A stretch of DNA of 64,000 nucleotides from Leisingera sp. ANG59 (lineage in GTDB: Bacteria; Pseudomonadota; Alphaproteobacteria; Rhodobacterales; Rhodobacteraceae), in the NCBI RefSeq assembly GCF_013317235.1, contig NZ_WLCM01000002.1:147299-211298 (forward strand). The letters are read 5' to 3'. Shown here piece after piece: positions 1 to 8,028 of the stretch. Below the pieces are notes generated by a model. It was not told where the DNA came from. It searched no databases and saw only the letters and a list, made by a program, of their open reading frames with translations. Positions within the stretch are counted from its first letter, which is position 1. Each line of letters starts with the position of its first letter. A program made the position numbers and the translations under genes.

Positions 1-10
1 CGCCCGGACC

Positions 11-1219
11 GTGTTCCGCGGCCTGCCGCGCGCCCGGCTGCTGGCGGTGCTGCCGCTGGCCGGTGTTCTGGCGGCCTGCCAGAGCCCGCTGGACTATGAC
101 CTGCGCGGCCAGATCGGCGGCTTCAACACCGCGAGCGCGGCGCAATCCGCCACCGCGAACCGCCCTGCCCCGGATTCCCGCGGCTTGATCTCCTACCCGT
201 CCTACCAGGTGGCGGTGGCCCAGCGCGGCGACACAGTGGCTGATGTGGCCGGCCGCATCGGCCTGCCGGCCGACGAGGTCGCCCGGTTCAACGGCATGGA
301 GTCTGGCGACAAGATGCGCCAGGGCGAGGTTCTGGCGCTTCCGCGCCGTGCCCCTGCCAGCCAGCCCGGCAGCGCCGCCCCCGGCTCTGTCGATATCGCC
401 ACCCTGGCGGGACAGGCAATCGACACGGCGCCGCTGACCTCGCCCAACGCGGGCTCGGTGACCACAACCGAAATCCAGCCCGCGCCCCAGCCGCAGCCCG
501 CCAAGGTGCAGGCCGGCCCGGAACCGGTCCGCCACAAGGTGAAGCGCGGCGAAACCGCCTATACCATTTCGCGGCTCTATCAGGTGCCGGTGAAGTCACT
601 GGCGGAATGGAACGGCCTGGGCAGCGATTTTGCAGTGCGCGAAGACCAGTACCTGCTGATCCCGCTGAAAGAGCAGCCCGCCGCCGAGGCAGCGCCTGCC
701 GCTGCAGCGGCCCCCGTGGTGGTGACAGAGCCGGGCGCCGGCTCCGAGACCCCGGTGCCGCCCAGCGCCAGCAAACCGCTGCCGCAAGAGAAGGTCGAAC
801 CCGCCGCGGTCAAACCCGCCGCGGAAACCCTGCCCAAGCCGGAACTGCCGGAACCGACCCGCAGCAGCGGCGCGGCGATGGCCTATCCGGTGCAAGGCAA
901 GATCATCAAGACCTATTCCAAGGGCCGCAATGACGGCATCGACATTGCCGGCACCGCCGGCGCGCCGGTGAACGCCGCCGAAGCCGGCACCGTGGCGGCA
1001 ATCACCAAGGATTCCAGCAATGTACCGATCGTGGTGATCCGCCACAGCCAGAAGCTGCTGACGGTCTACCAGAACGTCGGCAACATCACCGTGAAGAAGG
1101 GCGACAGCGTGGTCCGCGGCCAGCGCATCGCCTCGCTGCGCGGCGGTGACGATGCCTATGTGCATTTCGAAGTGCGCGACGGTTTCGAGAGCATCGACCC
1201 GCTGACCTACCTGAACTGA
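11..1219 (+). CDS. nlpD: NlpD-like LysM/M23 lipoprotein (degenerate LytM domain)
   Basis: Predicted outer-envelope lipoprotein of 402 aa that should bind peptidoglycan and activate an amidase rather than cut the wall itself. A short hydrophobic leader ends in an LAAC lipobox with Cys23. Two LysM modules lie at about residues 64-111 and 175-219, joined by Pro/Ala/Glu-rich linkers, and an M23/LytM domain fills about 290-402. The zinc-site residues are mostly gone: Asn precedes the GIDI motif where His is normal, VYQN stands where active enzymes have YxH, and YVHFE replaces the HxH motif. This is the NlpD/EnvC pattern. The start is a GTG close to the window edge, so an upstream start cannot be excluded. 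The gene ends just before a strong bidirectional hairpin. Confidence 0.9.
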   Translation: MFRGLPRARLLAVLPLAGVLAACQSPLDYDLRGQIGGFNTASAAQSATANRPAPDSRGLISYPSYQVAVAQRGDTVADVAGRIGLPADEVARFNGMESGDKMRQGEVLALPRRAPASQPGSAAPGSVDIATLAGQAIDTAPLTSPNAGSVTTTEIQPAPQPQPAKVQAGPEPVRHKVKRGETAYTISRLYQVPVKSLAEWNGLGSDFAVREDQYLLIPLKEQPAAEAAPAAAAAPVVVTEPGAGSETPVPPSASKPLPQEKVEPAAVKPAAETLPKPELPEPTRSSGAAMAYPVQGKIIKTYSKGRNDGIDIAGTAGAPVNAAEAGTVAAITKDSSNVPIVVIRHSQKLLTVYQNVGNITVKKGDSVVRGQRIASLRGGDDAYVHFEVRDGFESIDPLTYLN

Positions 1220-1244
1220 CGGTGGTAACAAACTGTTAACAAAG

Positions 1245-1272
1245 AAAAGCCCGGCTGATTGGCCGGGCTTTT
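1245..1272. terminator. Bidirectional intrinsic terminator
   Basis: An 11-bp perfect stem (AAAAGCCCGGC / GCCGGGCTTTT) with loop TGATTG lies between two convergent genes. It has a T tract on either strand, so it can end both the NlpD-like gene and the opposing DUF815 ATPase gene. Confidence 0.85.
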
Positions 1273-1294
1273 CTGTTTCCAGTTTTAAACTGCC

Positions 1295-2137
1295 TCAGCG
1301 CTGCGCCACCCCGTGCCGCCCGGCCAGATCGGTGAAGAACTGCCAGGCCACCCGGCCGGAGCGTGCGCCGCGGGTCGCCTGCCATTCAACCGCCTCGGCG
1401 CGCAGCTCTTCTGCATCCACAGTGACGCCATAGGCGGCGCAGTAGCCTTCGATCATTGCAAGGTATTCATCCTGATCACAGGGGTGGAAACCCAGCCATA
1501 ACCCGAACCGGTCCGACAAGGAGACCTTCTCCTCTACCGCTTCCGACGGGTTGATGGCGCTGGAGCGCTCGTTCTCGATCATGTCCCGCGGCATCAGGTG
1601 GCGGCGGTTGGAGGTGGCATAGAACACCACGTTCTCAGGCCGCCCCTCGATGCCACCGTCCAGCACCGCCTTAAGGCTCTTGTAGTGCTGGTCGTCATGG
1701 CTGAACGACAGGTCGTCGCAGAACAGGATGAAACGGTGCTCAGAGCCCCGCAGGTGCCCCAGCAGCCGCGCCACCGAGGGCAGGTCCTCGCGCTGCAGCT
1801 CCACCAGTTTCAATTCCGGGTGATCCCCCGCCAGCGCCCCGTGCACGGCTTTCACCAGGCTTGACTTGCCCATCCCCCGCGCGCCCCACAGCAGCGCATT
1901 GTTGGCAGCAAACCCCTGCGCAAACCGCCGGGTGTTCTCCAGCAAGGTATCGCGGGAGCGGTTGATGCCGACCAGCAGGTTCAGATCAACCCGGTTCACC
2001 GCCTCCACCGGCTCCAGCCGCTCCGGCCCCACATGCCAGACAAAGGCGCCGGCGGCGTTGAAATCAGGGGTTTCCAGCGGCGCGGGCGACATCCGCTCCA
2101 GCGCCTCGGCAATGCGGGTCAATGCGTTCTGGTCCAT
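1295..2137 (-). CDS. DUF815-family AAA+ ATPase
   Basis: A 280-aa P-loop ATPase of the DUF815 family, common next to cell-envelope genes in alphaproteobacteria; its cellular role is not established. The Walker A motif GARGMGKSS lies in the N-terminal third, about residues 85-93, and a Walker B-like strand FILFCDDLSF follows. After that come an arginine-rich segment (TSNRRHLMPRD) and a helical C-terminus. The ATG is preceded by a strong Shine-Dalgarno AAGGGAGG at 6-8 nt. It converges on the NlpD-like gene and is divergent from the adenylate cyclase gene. Family assignment is confident; the substrate is unknown. Confidence 0.88.
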   Translation of the reverse strand: MDQNALTRIAEALERMSPAPLETPDFNAAGAFVWHVGPERLEPVEAVNRVDLNLLVGINRSRDTLLENTRRFAQGFAANNALLWGARGMGKSSLVKAVHGALAGDHPELKLVELQREDLPSVARLLGHLRGSEHRFILFCDDLSFSHDDQHYKSLKAVLDGGIEGRPENVVFYATSNRRHLMPRDMIENERSSAINPSEAVEEKVSLSDRFGLWLGFHPCDQDEYLAMIEGYCAAYGVTVDAEELRAEAVEWQATRGARSGRVAWQFFTDLAGRHGVAQR

Positions 2138-2255
2138 GGGGTGCCTCCCTTCGTCATCGGGCCGTCTTTGCCGGGTTTCAAAGCATGTTCAGGGGCAAGC
2201 GGCAAGGGGGAGCCAGCACCTGTTCTGCTGCGAGCCTTAAGTATAACCTGTCCCC

Positions 2256-3428
2256 ATGGATGCCATAGACGATCTCTCCCGCTGGATGATGACCGAGGGA
2301 CGCTGCTGCGGCGATCCGGTCAAGGTTGTCTCGCACTTCTGCACAACGCTGATCGAGGCCGGCGTGCCGCTGTGGCGAGTCAACATCGGGCAGCGTTTTG
2401 CAAACCCGCTGCTGATTGCCTGGGGCGTTGTGTGGACACCGGAGAGCACAGAGAGCTACGACGTCACCCATGATGTGATGCTGACGGACAGCTACGTCGG
2501 CAGCTCTTTCGAATACATTCTGGCCCATCGCCGCCCGCTGCACAAAAACCTGCGCGGCCTCGACCCTGAGGCCGACCACATCTCCTATCATGAGTTCGCC
2601 GAGGCAGGCGGCACCGACTACTATGCCACGCTGCTGTATTACGGCGACGGATCACTGCACGGCTGCACCTTTGTCACCCAGTCGGACAGCGGCTTCACGG
2701 CGGAGAACCTGGAAATGATTGAGGCCTCCCTGCCCGGCCTTTCCTGCGCCCTGGAACCCGTCACCATGCGCAAATCGTCGCGCAGCCTGCTGCGGACCTA
2801 TCTGGGCGACGGCCCGTCAGACGCGGTCTGGAACGGCTCGATCAAGCGCGGCGAGCTTACGGCGCTGGACGCCGTTGTCATGTTCACGGACCTGCGCGGC
2901 TTTACCGCCCTGTCTGACAGCGCCAGCGAAGAGGACGTATTCGAGACCCTGAACACCTATTTCGACGTGGTGGTGCAGGCGGTTGAGGAAGCAGGCGGTG
3001 ACGTGCTGAAGTTTATGGGAGACGGCATTCTCTCTATCTTCAGTGGCGCTGGCGGACGCAGCCGCGCGGACCAGTGCCGCCAGGCTGCACAGGCAGCGCA
3101 AAAGGCGCTCGCCGGGCTGGCGGCTGTGAACGGCGCCCGCGCCGCAACAGGCCACCCGCCGCTTGCGATCGGCATTGGCATCAACGCGGGCCGCGTCAGC
3201 TATGGCAATATCGGCAGCCCTGGCAGGCTGGATTTCACGGTGCTCGGCGCCGCAGTGAACCTGGCGAGCCGGATCGAAGGCCTGACGAAATCCACCGGGC
3301 ATTCCGTTCTGGCATCCGCCTCTGTCGCCGCGGCTGCACCCGATCTGTTTGAAAGCTGCGGCCGCTACAATGTGCGCGGGGTTTCCACGCCGGTAGAAGT
3401 CTTTTTCCTGCGCGGTGACGCCACATAA
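2256..3428 (+). CDS. Class III adenylate/guanylate cyclase
   Basis: A soluble 390-aa protein predicted to make cAMP. About the first 195 residues form a GAF-like sensory region with no recognisable ligand motif. The catalytic domain spans about 200-385. Metal-binding Asp212 (in FTDLRGF) and Asp256 (in FMGDG) are present, as are the purine-specifying Lys252 and Thr328, and the transition-state residues Asn335 and Arg339 (VNLASR). All essential residues are therefore intact, and Lys plus Thr favours ATP over GTP. No signal peptide or membrane segment is visible. No clear Shine-Dalgarno precedes the ATG. It is the first of two class III cyclases in the window. Confidence 0.9.
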   Translation: MDAIDDLSRWMMTEGRCCGDPVKVVSHFCTTLIEAGVPLWRVNIGQRFANPLLIAWGVVWTPESTESYDVTHDVMLTDSYVGSSFEYILAHRRPLHKNLRGLDPEADHISYHEFAEAGGTDYYATLLYYGDGSLHGCTFVTQSDSGFTAENLEMIEASLPGLSCALEPVTMRKSSRSLLRTYLGDGPSDAVWNGSIKRGELTALDAVVMFTDLRGFTALSDSASEEDVFETLNTYFDVVVQAVEEAGGDVLKFMGDGILSIFSGAGGRSRADQCRQAAQAAQKALAGLAAVNGARAATGHPPLAIGIGINAGRVSYGNIGSPGRLDFTVLGAAVNLASRIEGLTKSTGHSVLASASVAAAAPDLFESCGRYNVRGVSTPVEVFFLRGDAT

Positions 3429-3453
3429 AAAGGCGCGCCGAAACCGGCACGCC
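3427..3453 (-). terminator. Intrinsic terminator of the secreted lectin-like gene
   Basis: Read on the minus strand, GGCGTGCC-GGTTTC-GGCGCGCC (one mismatch) is followed by TTTTT. It lies just past the stop codon of the minus-strand secreted-protein gene and touches the end of the convergent cyclase gene. Confidence 0.7.
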
Positions 3454-3495
3454 ATAGCGGTTGCAGAACTCTCCAGCCAGCCCGCCCTTGCCGCC

Positions 3496-4137
3496 TTAAT
3501 CCGCCGCGAAACAGTAGAAATAGCCGTTGCCGCCGGTTGAGCGCAGGTTGTCGGCGCTGCAGCCGCGGGAATTATGCGCCGCGTTCCACGACGTGTTGCC
3601 GCCGCCGTGGCGGTCGTGGTGGCCGACCGTGGCCGACCCTTCACCGTTGGAGGTCCAGTTCGAACAGGTCTTGTCGCCTTCCTGCCAGGGGAAATAGGCG
3701 GTGCCGTCCTCTTGGGTACCGGTCAGGATGTCATGCTCATTCGGATCGTCGCCGCGGCCCTTGATGCGGTTGCCGTTCTCATCCACCGCCGTCCGCAGGT
3801 ACAGGTTGGGCATGATATGCAGCTGGTCCAGATCCACCGCGATCAGCTCCCCGTTGGCATTGTACCAGGGCCCGGTGCCGATGCGTGAGCGGGCGGAGAT
3901 GCCGCGCTTGCCCTCTTCCTGGGTGCTGAGATAGGCGCGCCAGGTGCGGCCGGTGGATCCCGCGGCCTCCGCCAGGCTGGCGCAATGGGCGTCCGCCCCG
4001 TCCAGGCCGCCAAGATTGCCGCCGTCGCCAAGGCCGACCGAAGTCACAAAGAACCCCATCGGCGGGTCTTCGGCGGCGGACGCAGACGCCAGCGCGCAGG
4101 CCGCGGTACAGGTCAAAACTGCGAGAAACTTGTTCAT
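3496..4137 (-). CDS. Secreted lectin-like (endostatin/DUF1554-type) protein
   Basis: A 213-aa exported protein of unknown role. MNKFLAVLTCTAACALASASA is a typical signal peptide, with predicted cleavage before AEDPP. The mature part opens with FFVTSVGLGDGGNLGGLDGAD, then HC, WRAYLST and a C-terminal segment rich in Gly, His and Asn with paired cysteines. This pattern resembles the C-type-lectin/endostatin-like fold seen in DUF1554 proteins. The open frame extends upstream, but the ATG used here has an AGGGAGG Shine-Dalgarno about 5 nt away and begins the signal peptide. Family is inferred from motif pattern only; ligand unknown. Confidence 0.75.
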   Translation of the reverse strand: MNKFLAVLTCTAACALASASAAEDPPMGFFVTSVGLGDGGNLGGLDGADAHCASLAEAAGSTGRTWRAYLSTQEEGKRGISARSRIGTGPWYNANGELIAVDLDQLHIMPNLYLRTAVDENGNRIKGRGDDPNEHDILTGTQEDGTAYFPWQEGDKTCSNWTSNGEGSATVGHHDRHGGGNTSWNAAHNSRGCSADNLRSTGGNGYFYCFAAD

Positions 4138-4546
4138 GGAACCCTCCCTTTTTCCCGGAATGGCTGCAGGATGCCGCAGGGAAGTCGCGAAAGATATGCC
4201 GCCAGGAGGGGGTTCACGAAAGAGTGTTGTCGCCTTGGCCCGACGGATTTGCCTGGCTGCAAGACAAAAATCATCTGAACCAGCTGAAACTGTAAAGGGA
4301 AGCCCAGCGGCACAAACCTGCCCTTCGCCGAACATGCAGGCAGGAAGACCGAACTTGCCCGCTGTAGGCACAAATCGTCCCCTGCACACATCAGGCAGCG
4401 TCCCGTGAGCCCGCTTTGAGGCCGCCGCCAGTGTGATTCTGCAGCATGCTGAATGTCCGGGCAGACCGCTCAAAAAACCGGCGCCGGCACGGTATCTGAA
4501 AACCACGCCGTAGCCGGGACCTTTACAGCCTGCTGCGGCATCAAAC
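4138..4546. other. Intergenic region upstream of nasT
   Basis: 409 bases between divergently transcribed genes. It holds the Shine-Dalgarno of the secreted-protein gene at its left end and presumably the promoter of nasTS at its right. I found no sigma-54 -24/-12 element with correct GG-N10-GC spacing, no convincing gene and no RNA structure. Confidence 0.6.
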
Positions 4547-5143
4547 ATGCTCTGGCGCATGCCCGATGCCCTGTCCATAGTTGTCGTCGAAACCAACCGC
4601 GAACGCGCTTACATGATTGTGGACGGGCTGCGGGAGGCCGGGGAATTCGACATTCAGGTGATCTCGGAACCCTCGGGCCTGGCCCGCCAGATACAGATGC
4701 GCGACCCGGACGTTGTGCTGATCGATATCGCCAACCCCTCCCGCGATGTGCTGGAGGAGCTGACGCTGGCCTCCGGCCCCAAGGACCGTCCGGTGGCCAT
4801 TTTCGCCGACCGCAGCGAAGACGGGCTGTCCGCCGCCGCGGTGGAGGCCGGGGTGTCGGCCTATGTGGTCGACGGTCTGCAGCCCGCCCGGCTGAAACCG
4901 GTGCTGGATGCCGCCATCGCGCGGTTCCGGCTGTTCCAGCGGATGCGCACGGAGCTAGCCGAAGCCAAGCGCGCGCTGGAAGAGCGCAAGGTCATCGACC
5001 GCGCCAAGGGGATGGTGATGAAGGCCCGGGGCATTGGCGAGGACGAAGCCTATGCGCTGCTGCGCAAGGCCGCGATGGACCAGAACAAGCGCGTTGCCGA
5101 GGTGGCGCAGGCGCTGGTTACGGCGGCGGGGCTGCTGGCATGA
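4547..5143 (+). CDS. nasT: NasT, ANTAR-domain antiterminator of nitrate assimilation
   Basis: A 198-aa cytoplasmic regulator: a receiver-like domain (about 8-120), a helical linker, and a C-terminal ANTAR RNA-binding domain with the core RAKGMVMKARGIGEDEAY. ANTAR proteins bind paired hexaloop hairpins in leader RNA and prevent termination. The receiver keeps an Asp in VVLIDIA, but the usual acidic pair after the first strand is VVVETN, so it looks like a pseudo-receiver controlled by NasS rather than by phosphorylation. Its TGA overlaps the nasS ATG (ATGA), implying coupled translation. An alternative ATG lies four codons downstream. The target leader is probably the one before nrtA. Confidence 0.92.
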   Translation: MLWRMPDALSIVVVETNRERAYMIVDGLREAGEFDIQVISEPSGLARQIQMRDPDVVLIDIANPSRDVLEELTLASGPKDRPVAIFADRSEDGLSAAAVEAGVSAYVVDGLQPARLKPVLDAAIARFRLFQRMRTELAEAKRALEERKVIDRAKGMVMKARGIGEDEAYALLRKAAMDQNKRVAEVAQALVTAAGLLA

Positions 5144-6318
5144 CCGTGACGCGGATCCCGGCCGGCTATGTCCCGCTGACCGATGCGGCGCCGCTGATTG
5201 CGGCGCAGGAAATGGGTTTTGCCGCCGAAGAGAAGCTGACGCTGGAGCTGCACCGCGCGCCCTCGTGGTCGGCCCTGCGGGACATGCTGGCATTCGGCCA
5301 GGTGGACGCCGCCCAGATGCTGGCGCCGGTGCCGGTTGCTGCGGCGCTTGGCCTGGGCGGCGCCAGCGCGCCCCTGTCGGTGCTGTCGGTGCTGTCCGTC
5401 AACGGCACTGTGATCGGGGTCAGCAGCGGCCTGGCCCGCAGGCTGACCGATGCGGGACACGGGTTTTCCTTTGACGATGCCATATCCGCCGGCAAGGCGC
5501 TGATCACCGCAGCCGGCCCCGAGCTGCGGATCGGCGTCCCGTTTCCCTTCTCCATGCATGCTGAACTGCTGACTTACTGGCTGAAAGGGCTGGGGCCGGA
5601 CACGCCCCGGCACATCGGCATCCGCACGGTGCCGCCACCGCTGATGGCAGAGGCCATCCGCAGCGGTGAATTCGACGCTTTTTGCGTCGGCGAGCCCTGG
5701 GGGTCGATGGCGGTGGAGCAAGGGGCCGGCGCGCTGCTGCTGCCCGGGCAGGCGATCTGGTCCTGTGCGCCGGAAAAGGTGCTGGCCGTGCGCAGCGCCT
5801 GGGCAGACACGGAACCCGGCCTGTCCGGCCGCCTGATCCGGGCGCTGTGGCGCGCAGGCCGCTGGCTGGCCGACCCGGCCTCGCGCGGGCTGGCGGCGGA
5901 AATCCTGTCTGCGCGGCGCTACCTTGATCTGCCCGCCGAAATCATCGAGCGCGCGCTGTCGGGAAAGTTCACGGTGACGCCGCAGGGCCTGCAGCGTGAA
6001 GCGCCCGGCTTTATCGGCTTCCATGACGGTGCCGCGGGCTTTCCCTGGCGCAGCCAGGCGCAATGGATCGCCCTGCAGCTGGCCCGGCGGAACGGGTTGG
6101 ACCGGCAGAAGGCGCTGGACACAGCCGGGTCGGTATTCCGCAGCGATCTGTACCGCGCCGCCCTGCGCGGAACCGGTGCGGAACTGCCGGGCGCCTCCTC
6201 GAAACTGGAGGGCGCGGCCGACGCGCCGCTGCTGGCCGCCGGAGAATCGGAACCGGTCAGCCTGCTGCGGAACCGGTTTTTCGATGGCCGCGTTTTTGAT
6301 CCCCTGGCCGCAGACTGA
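5140..6318 (+). CDS. nasS: NasS, cytoplasmic nitrate/nitrite sensor
   Basis: A 392-aa protein of the NrtA/CmpA substrate-binding family that lacks a signal peptide: MTVTRIPAGYVPLTDAAPL runs straight into the binding fold. In Paracoccus and Azotobacter such NasS proteins bind nitrate or nitrite in the cytoplasm and release NasT when ligand is present. Family motifs shared with NrtA in this window include VPFPFSMHAELLTYWL and FDAFCVGEPWG. The open frame continues far upstream through nasT, but the start overlapping the nasT stop is the only one giving an NrtA-like N-terminus. Gene order nasT-nasS matches Paracoccus. Confidence 0.92.
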   Translation: MTVTRIPAGYVPLTDAAPLIAAQEMGFAAEEKLTLELHRAPSWSALRDMLAFGQVDAAQMLAPVPVAAALGLGGASAPLSVLSVLSVNGTVIGVSSGLARRLTDAGHGFSFDDAISAGKALITAAGPELRIGVPFPFSMHAELLTYWLKGLGPDTPRHIGIRTVPPPLMAEAIRSGEFDAFCVGEPWGSMAVEQGAGALLLPGQAIWSCAPEKVLAVRSAWADTEPGLSGRLIRALWRAGRWLADPASRGLAAEILSARRYLDLPAEIIERALSGKFTVTPQGLQREAPGFIGFHDGAAGFPWRSQAQWIALQLARRNGLDRQKALDTAGSVFRSDLYRAALRGTGAELPGASSKLEGAADAPLLAAGESEPVSLLRNRFFDGRVFDPLAAD

Positions 6319-6423
6319 TGAAAAAGCAGGCAGCTTGCTGCACTGCAGCGCTGCAACGCAGAATTTCTTGCTGCATGAGCAAAGAAAGCTTTGGCGCAGG
6401 CCGGTTCTTCCTGCAGTCTGAAT

Positions 6424-6449
6424 TCAGACAGGCAACGGAGCCTGACTGA
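6424..6449 (+). promoter_or_regulatory. ANTAR-target-type leader hairpin (P2-like)
   Basis: In the leader between nasS and nrtA, TCAG-A-CAGGC / GCCTG-A-CTGA forms a 4+5-bp stem with one A.A mismatch around the hexaloop AACGGA. A at loop position 1 and G at position 4 are the conserved bases of ANTAR RNA targets. A companion P1 hexaloop was not found; nearby hairpins (6396-6414 and around 6364-6388) have 9-nt and 5-nt loops. The terminator lies about 30 nt downstream, which fits NasT-dependent antitermination. Confidence 0.65.
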
Positions 6450-6480
6450 GAATTTTCCCGAAGACCGGGGTTCACGGAGC

Positions 6481-6535
6481 AAAGCCGCTCGACCCACCGC
6501 CACTCCTCCCGGCGGTGCGTGTCAGCGGCTTTTTT
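6481..6535 (+). terminator. Leader attenuator terminator upstream of nrtA
   Basis: Outer stem AAAGCCGCT / AGCGGCTTT encloses an inner stem CACCGCC / GGCGGTG with loop ACTCCTCCC; six T residues run through the end of the outer stem. It lies 47 nt upstream of the nrtA start, so it would block the whole nitrate operon unless antitermination occurs. Confidence 0.85.
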
Positions 6536-6582
6536 GTTCCGGCGCTCGCCGCCGGACGCAGCTAGGAAAAGGAACCAACCCG

Positions 6583-7950
6583 ATGAAAACACTCATCATG
6601 GCGCTTGCGGCCTCAACCGCACTTACCGGACCAGCCCTGGCCGGCACGCTGGAGCTGGAAAAGGACGTGCTGACCTTCGGCTTCATCAAGCTGACCGACA
6701 TGGCGCCGCTGGCGGTGGCCTATGAACAGGGCTTTTTCGATGATGAGGGGCTGTTTGTCACCCTCGAAGCGCAGGCGAACTGGAAGGTTCTGCTGGACGG
6801 CGTGATCGGCGGCACCCTGGACGGCGCCCACATGCTGGCAGGCCAGCCACTGGCTGCGACCATCGGCTATGGCACCGAGGCGCATATCGTCACGCCGTTT
6901 TCGATGGATCTGAACGGCAACGGCATCACCCTGTCCAACGAGGTCTGGGAGATGATGAAGCCGAACCTGCCCACGGACGCGGACGGCAGGATCGCGCATC
7001 CGATCTCGGCCTCCTACCTGAAGCCGGTGATCGAGGACTTCAACGCCAAGGGCAAGCCGTTCAACATGGGCATGGTGTTCCCGGTCTCCACCCACAATTA
7101 CGAGCTGCGCTACTGGCTGGCGGCGGGCGGCATCAACCCCGGCTATTACTCCCCCGAGAACGTGACCGGCCAGATCGGCGCCGAGGCCTTTCTGTCGGTG
7201 ACCCCGCCGCCGCAGATGCCCGCGACGCTGGAGGCAGGCACGATCTCCGGCTACTGCGTGGGGGAGCCGTGGAACCAGCAGGCGGTGTTCAAGGGCATCG
7301 GCGTGCCGGTGATCACCGATTACGAGCTGTGGAAGAACAACCCGGAAAAGGTGTTCGGCATCACCGCGGAATTTGCCGAGGAAAACCCGAACACCACGCT
7401 GGCGGTGGTCAAGGCGCTGATCCGCGCGGCCCAGTGGCTGGATGAAAACGAAAATGCCAACCGCCCGGAAGCGGTGGAGATCCTGTCGCGCCCCGAGTAC
7501 GTCGGCGCCGACTACGAGGTGATCGCCAATTCGATGACCGGCACCTTCGAATACGAGAAGGGCGACAAGCGCGACGTCCCGGATTTCAACGTGTTCTTCC
7601 GCTACAACGCCACCTATCCGTTCTATTCGGACGCGGTCTGGTACCTGACCCAGATGCGCCGCTGGGGGCAGATTGCCGAGCCCAAGCCGGACAGCTGGTA
7701 TGACGAGGTCGCCCGCTCTGTTTATAAGCCGGAGATCTACCTGGAAGCCGCAAAAATGTTGGTGGATGAGGGGCTTGCCAGCCCCGAGGACTTCCCCTGG
7801 GACAGTGATGGCTACAAGGCCCCGACCCCGGCGGAAGACATCATCGACGGCATCCCCTTCGATGGCAAAACGCCCAACGCCTATATCGACAGCCTGCCGA
7901 TCGGACTGAAGACCGGCCAGACCGTCGTTGGCAGCGCCATTCAGGGCTGA
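6583..7950 (+). CDS. nrtA: Nitrate ABC transporter substrate-binding protein
   Basis: A 455-aa periplasmic binding protein for nitrate/nitrite uptake. [20 protein letters not shown] is a signal peptide. The mature protein has NrtA-family motifs ([49 protein letters not shown]) also seen in the cytoplasmic NasS upstream. The open frame continues upstream into the leader, but the ATG used here has AGGAAAAGGA about 10 nt before it and begins the signal peptide. It is the first gene after the attenuator and is followed by nrtB after a 78-bp gap holding a stem-loop. Confidence 0.95.
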   Translation: MKTLIMALAASTALTGPALAGTLELEKDVLTFGFIKLTDMAPLAVAYEQGFFDDEGLFVTLEAQANWKVLLDGVIGGTLDGAHMLAGQPLAATIGYGTEAHIVTPFSMDLNGNGITLSNEVWEMMKPNLPTDADGRIAHPISASYLKPVIEDFNAKGKPFNMGMVFPVSTHNYELRYWLAAGGINPGYYSPENVTGQIGAEAFLSVTPPPQMPATLEAGTISGYCVGEPWNQQAVFKGIGVPVITDYELWKNNPEKVFGITAEFAEENPNTTLAVVKALIRAAQWLDENENANRPEAVEILSRPEYVGADYEVIANSMTGTFEYEKGDKRDVPDFNVFFRYNATYPFYSDAVWYLTQMRRWGQIAEPKPDSWYDEVARSVYKPEIYLEAAKMLVDEGLASPEDFPWDSDGYKAPTPAEDIIDGIPFDGKTPNAYIDSLPIGLKTGQTVVGSAIQG

Positions 7951-7958
7951 CCCCGGAC

Positions 7959-7996
7959 GGGAGGGCCGTGTCCCGGCAACGGCCGGCGCCGCTCCC
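7959..7996 (+). promoter_or_regulatory. Intercistronic stem-loop between nrtA and nrtB
   Basis: GGGAG pairs with CTCCC, and inside it GGCCGT pairs with ACGGCC around a 9-nt loop. There is no T run, so it is unlikely to terminate. In binding-protein transport operons, such structures often protect the 3' end of the binding-protein message; that role is inferred here. Confidence 0.5.
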
Positions 7997-8028
7997 CTCC
8001 CTCCCCGCATTACCCAGAGGACGACACC

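Noticed and set aside
4138-4546. Sigma-54 promoter upstream of nasT
   Set aside because: TGGCCC and TTTGCC occur, but their GG-to-GC spacing is two bases too long, so the -24/-12 match fails.
6416-6429. GTCTG-AATT-CAGAC hairpin as the ANTAR P1 element
   Set aside because: Its loop is AATT (or GAATTC), lacks the A1/G4 hexaloop, and it overlaps the stem of the better AACGGA hairpin; it may be an alternative fold instead.
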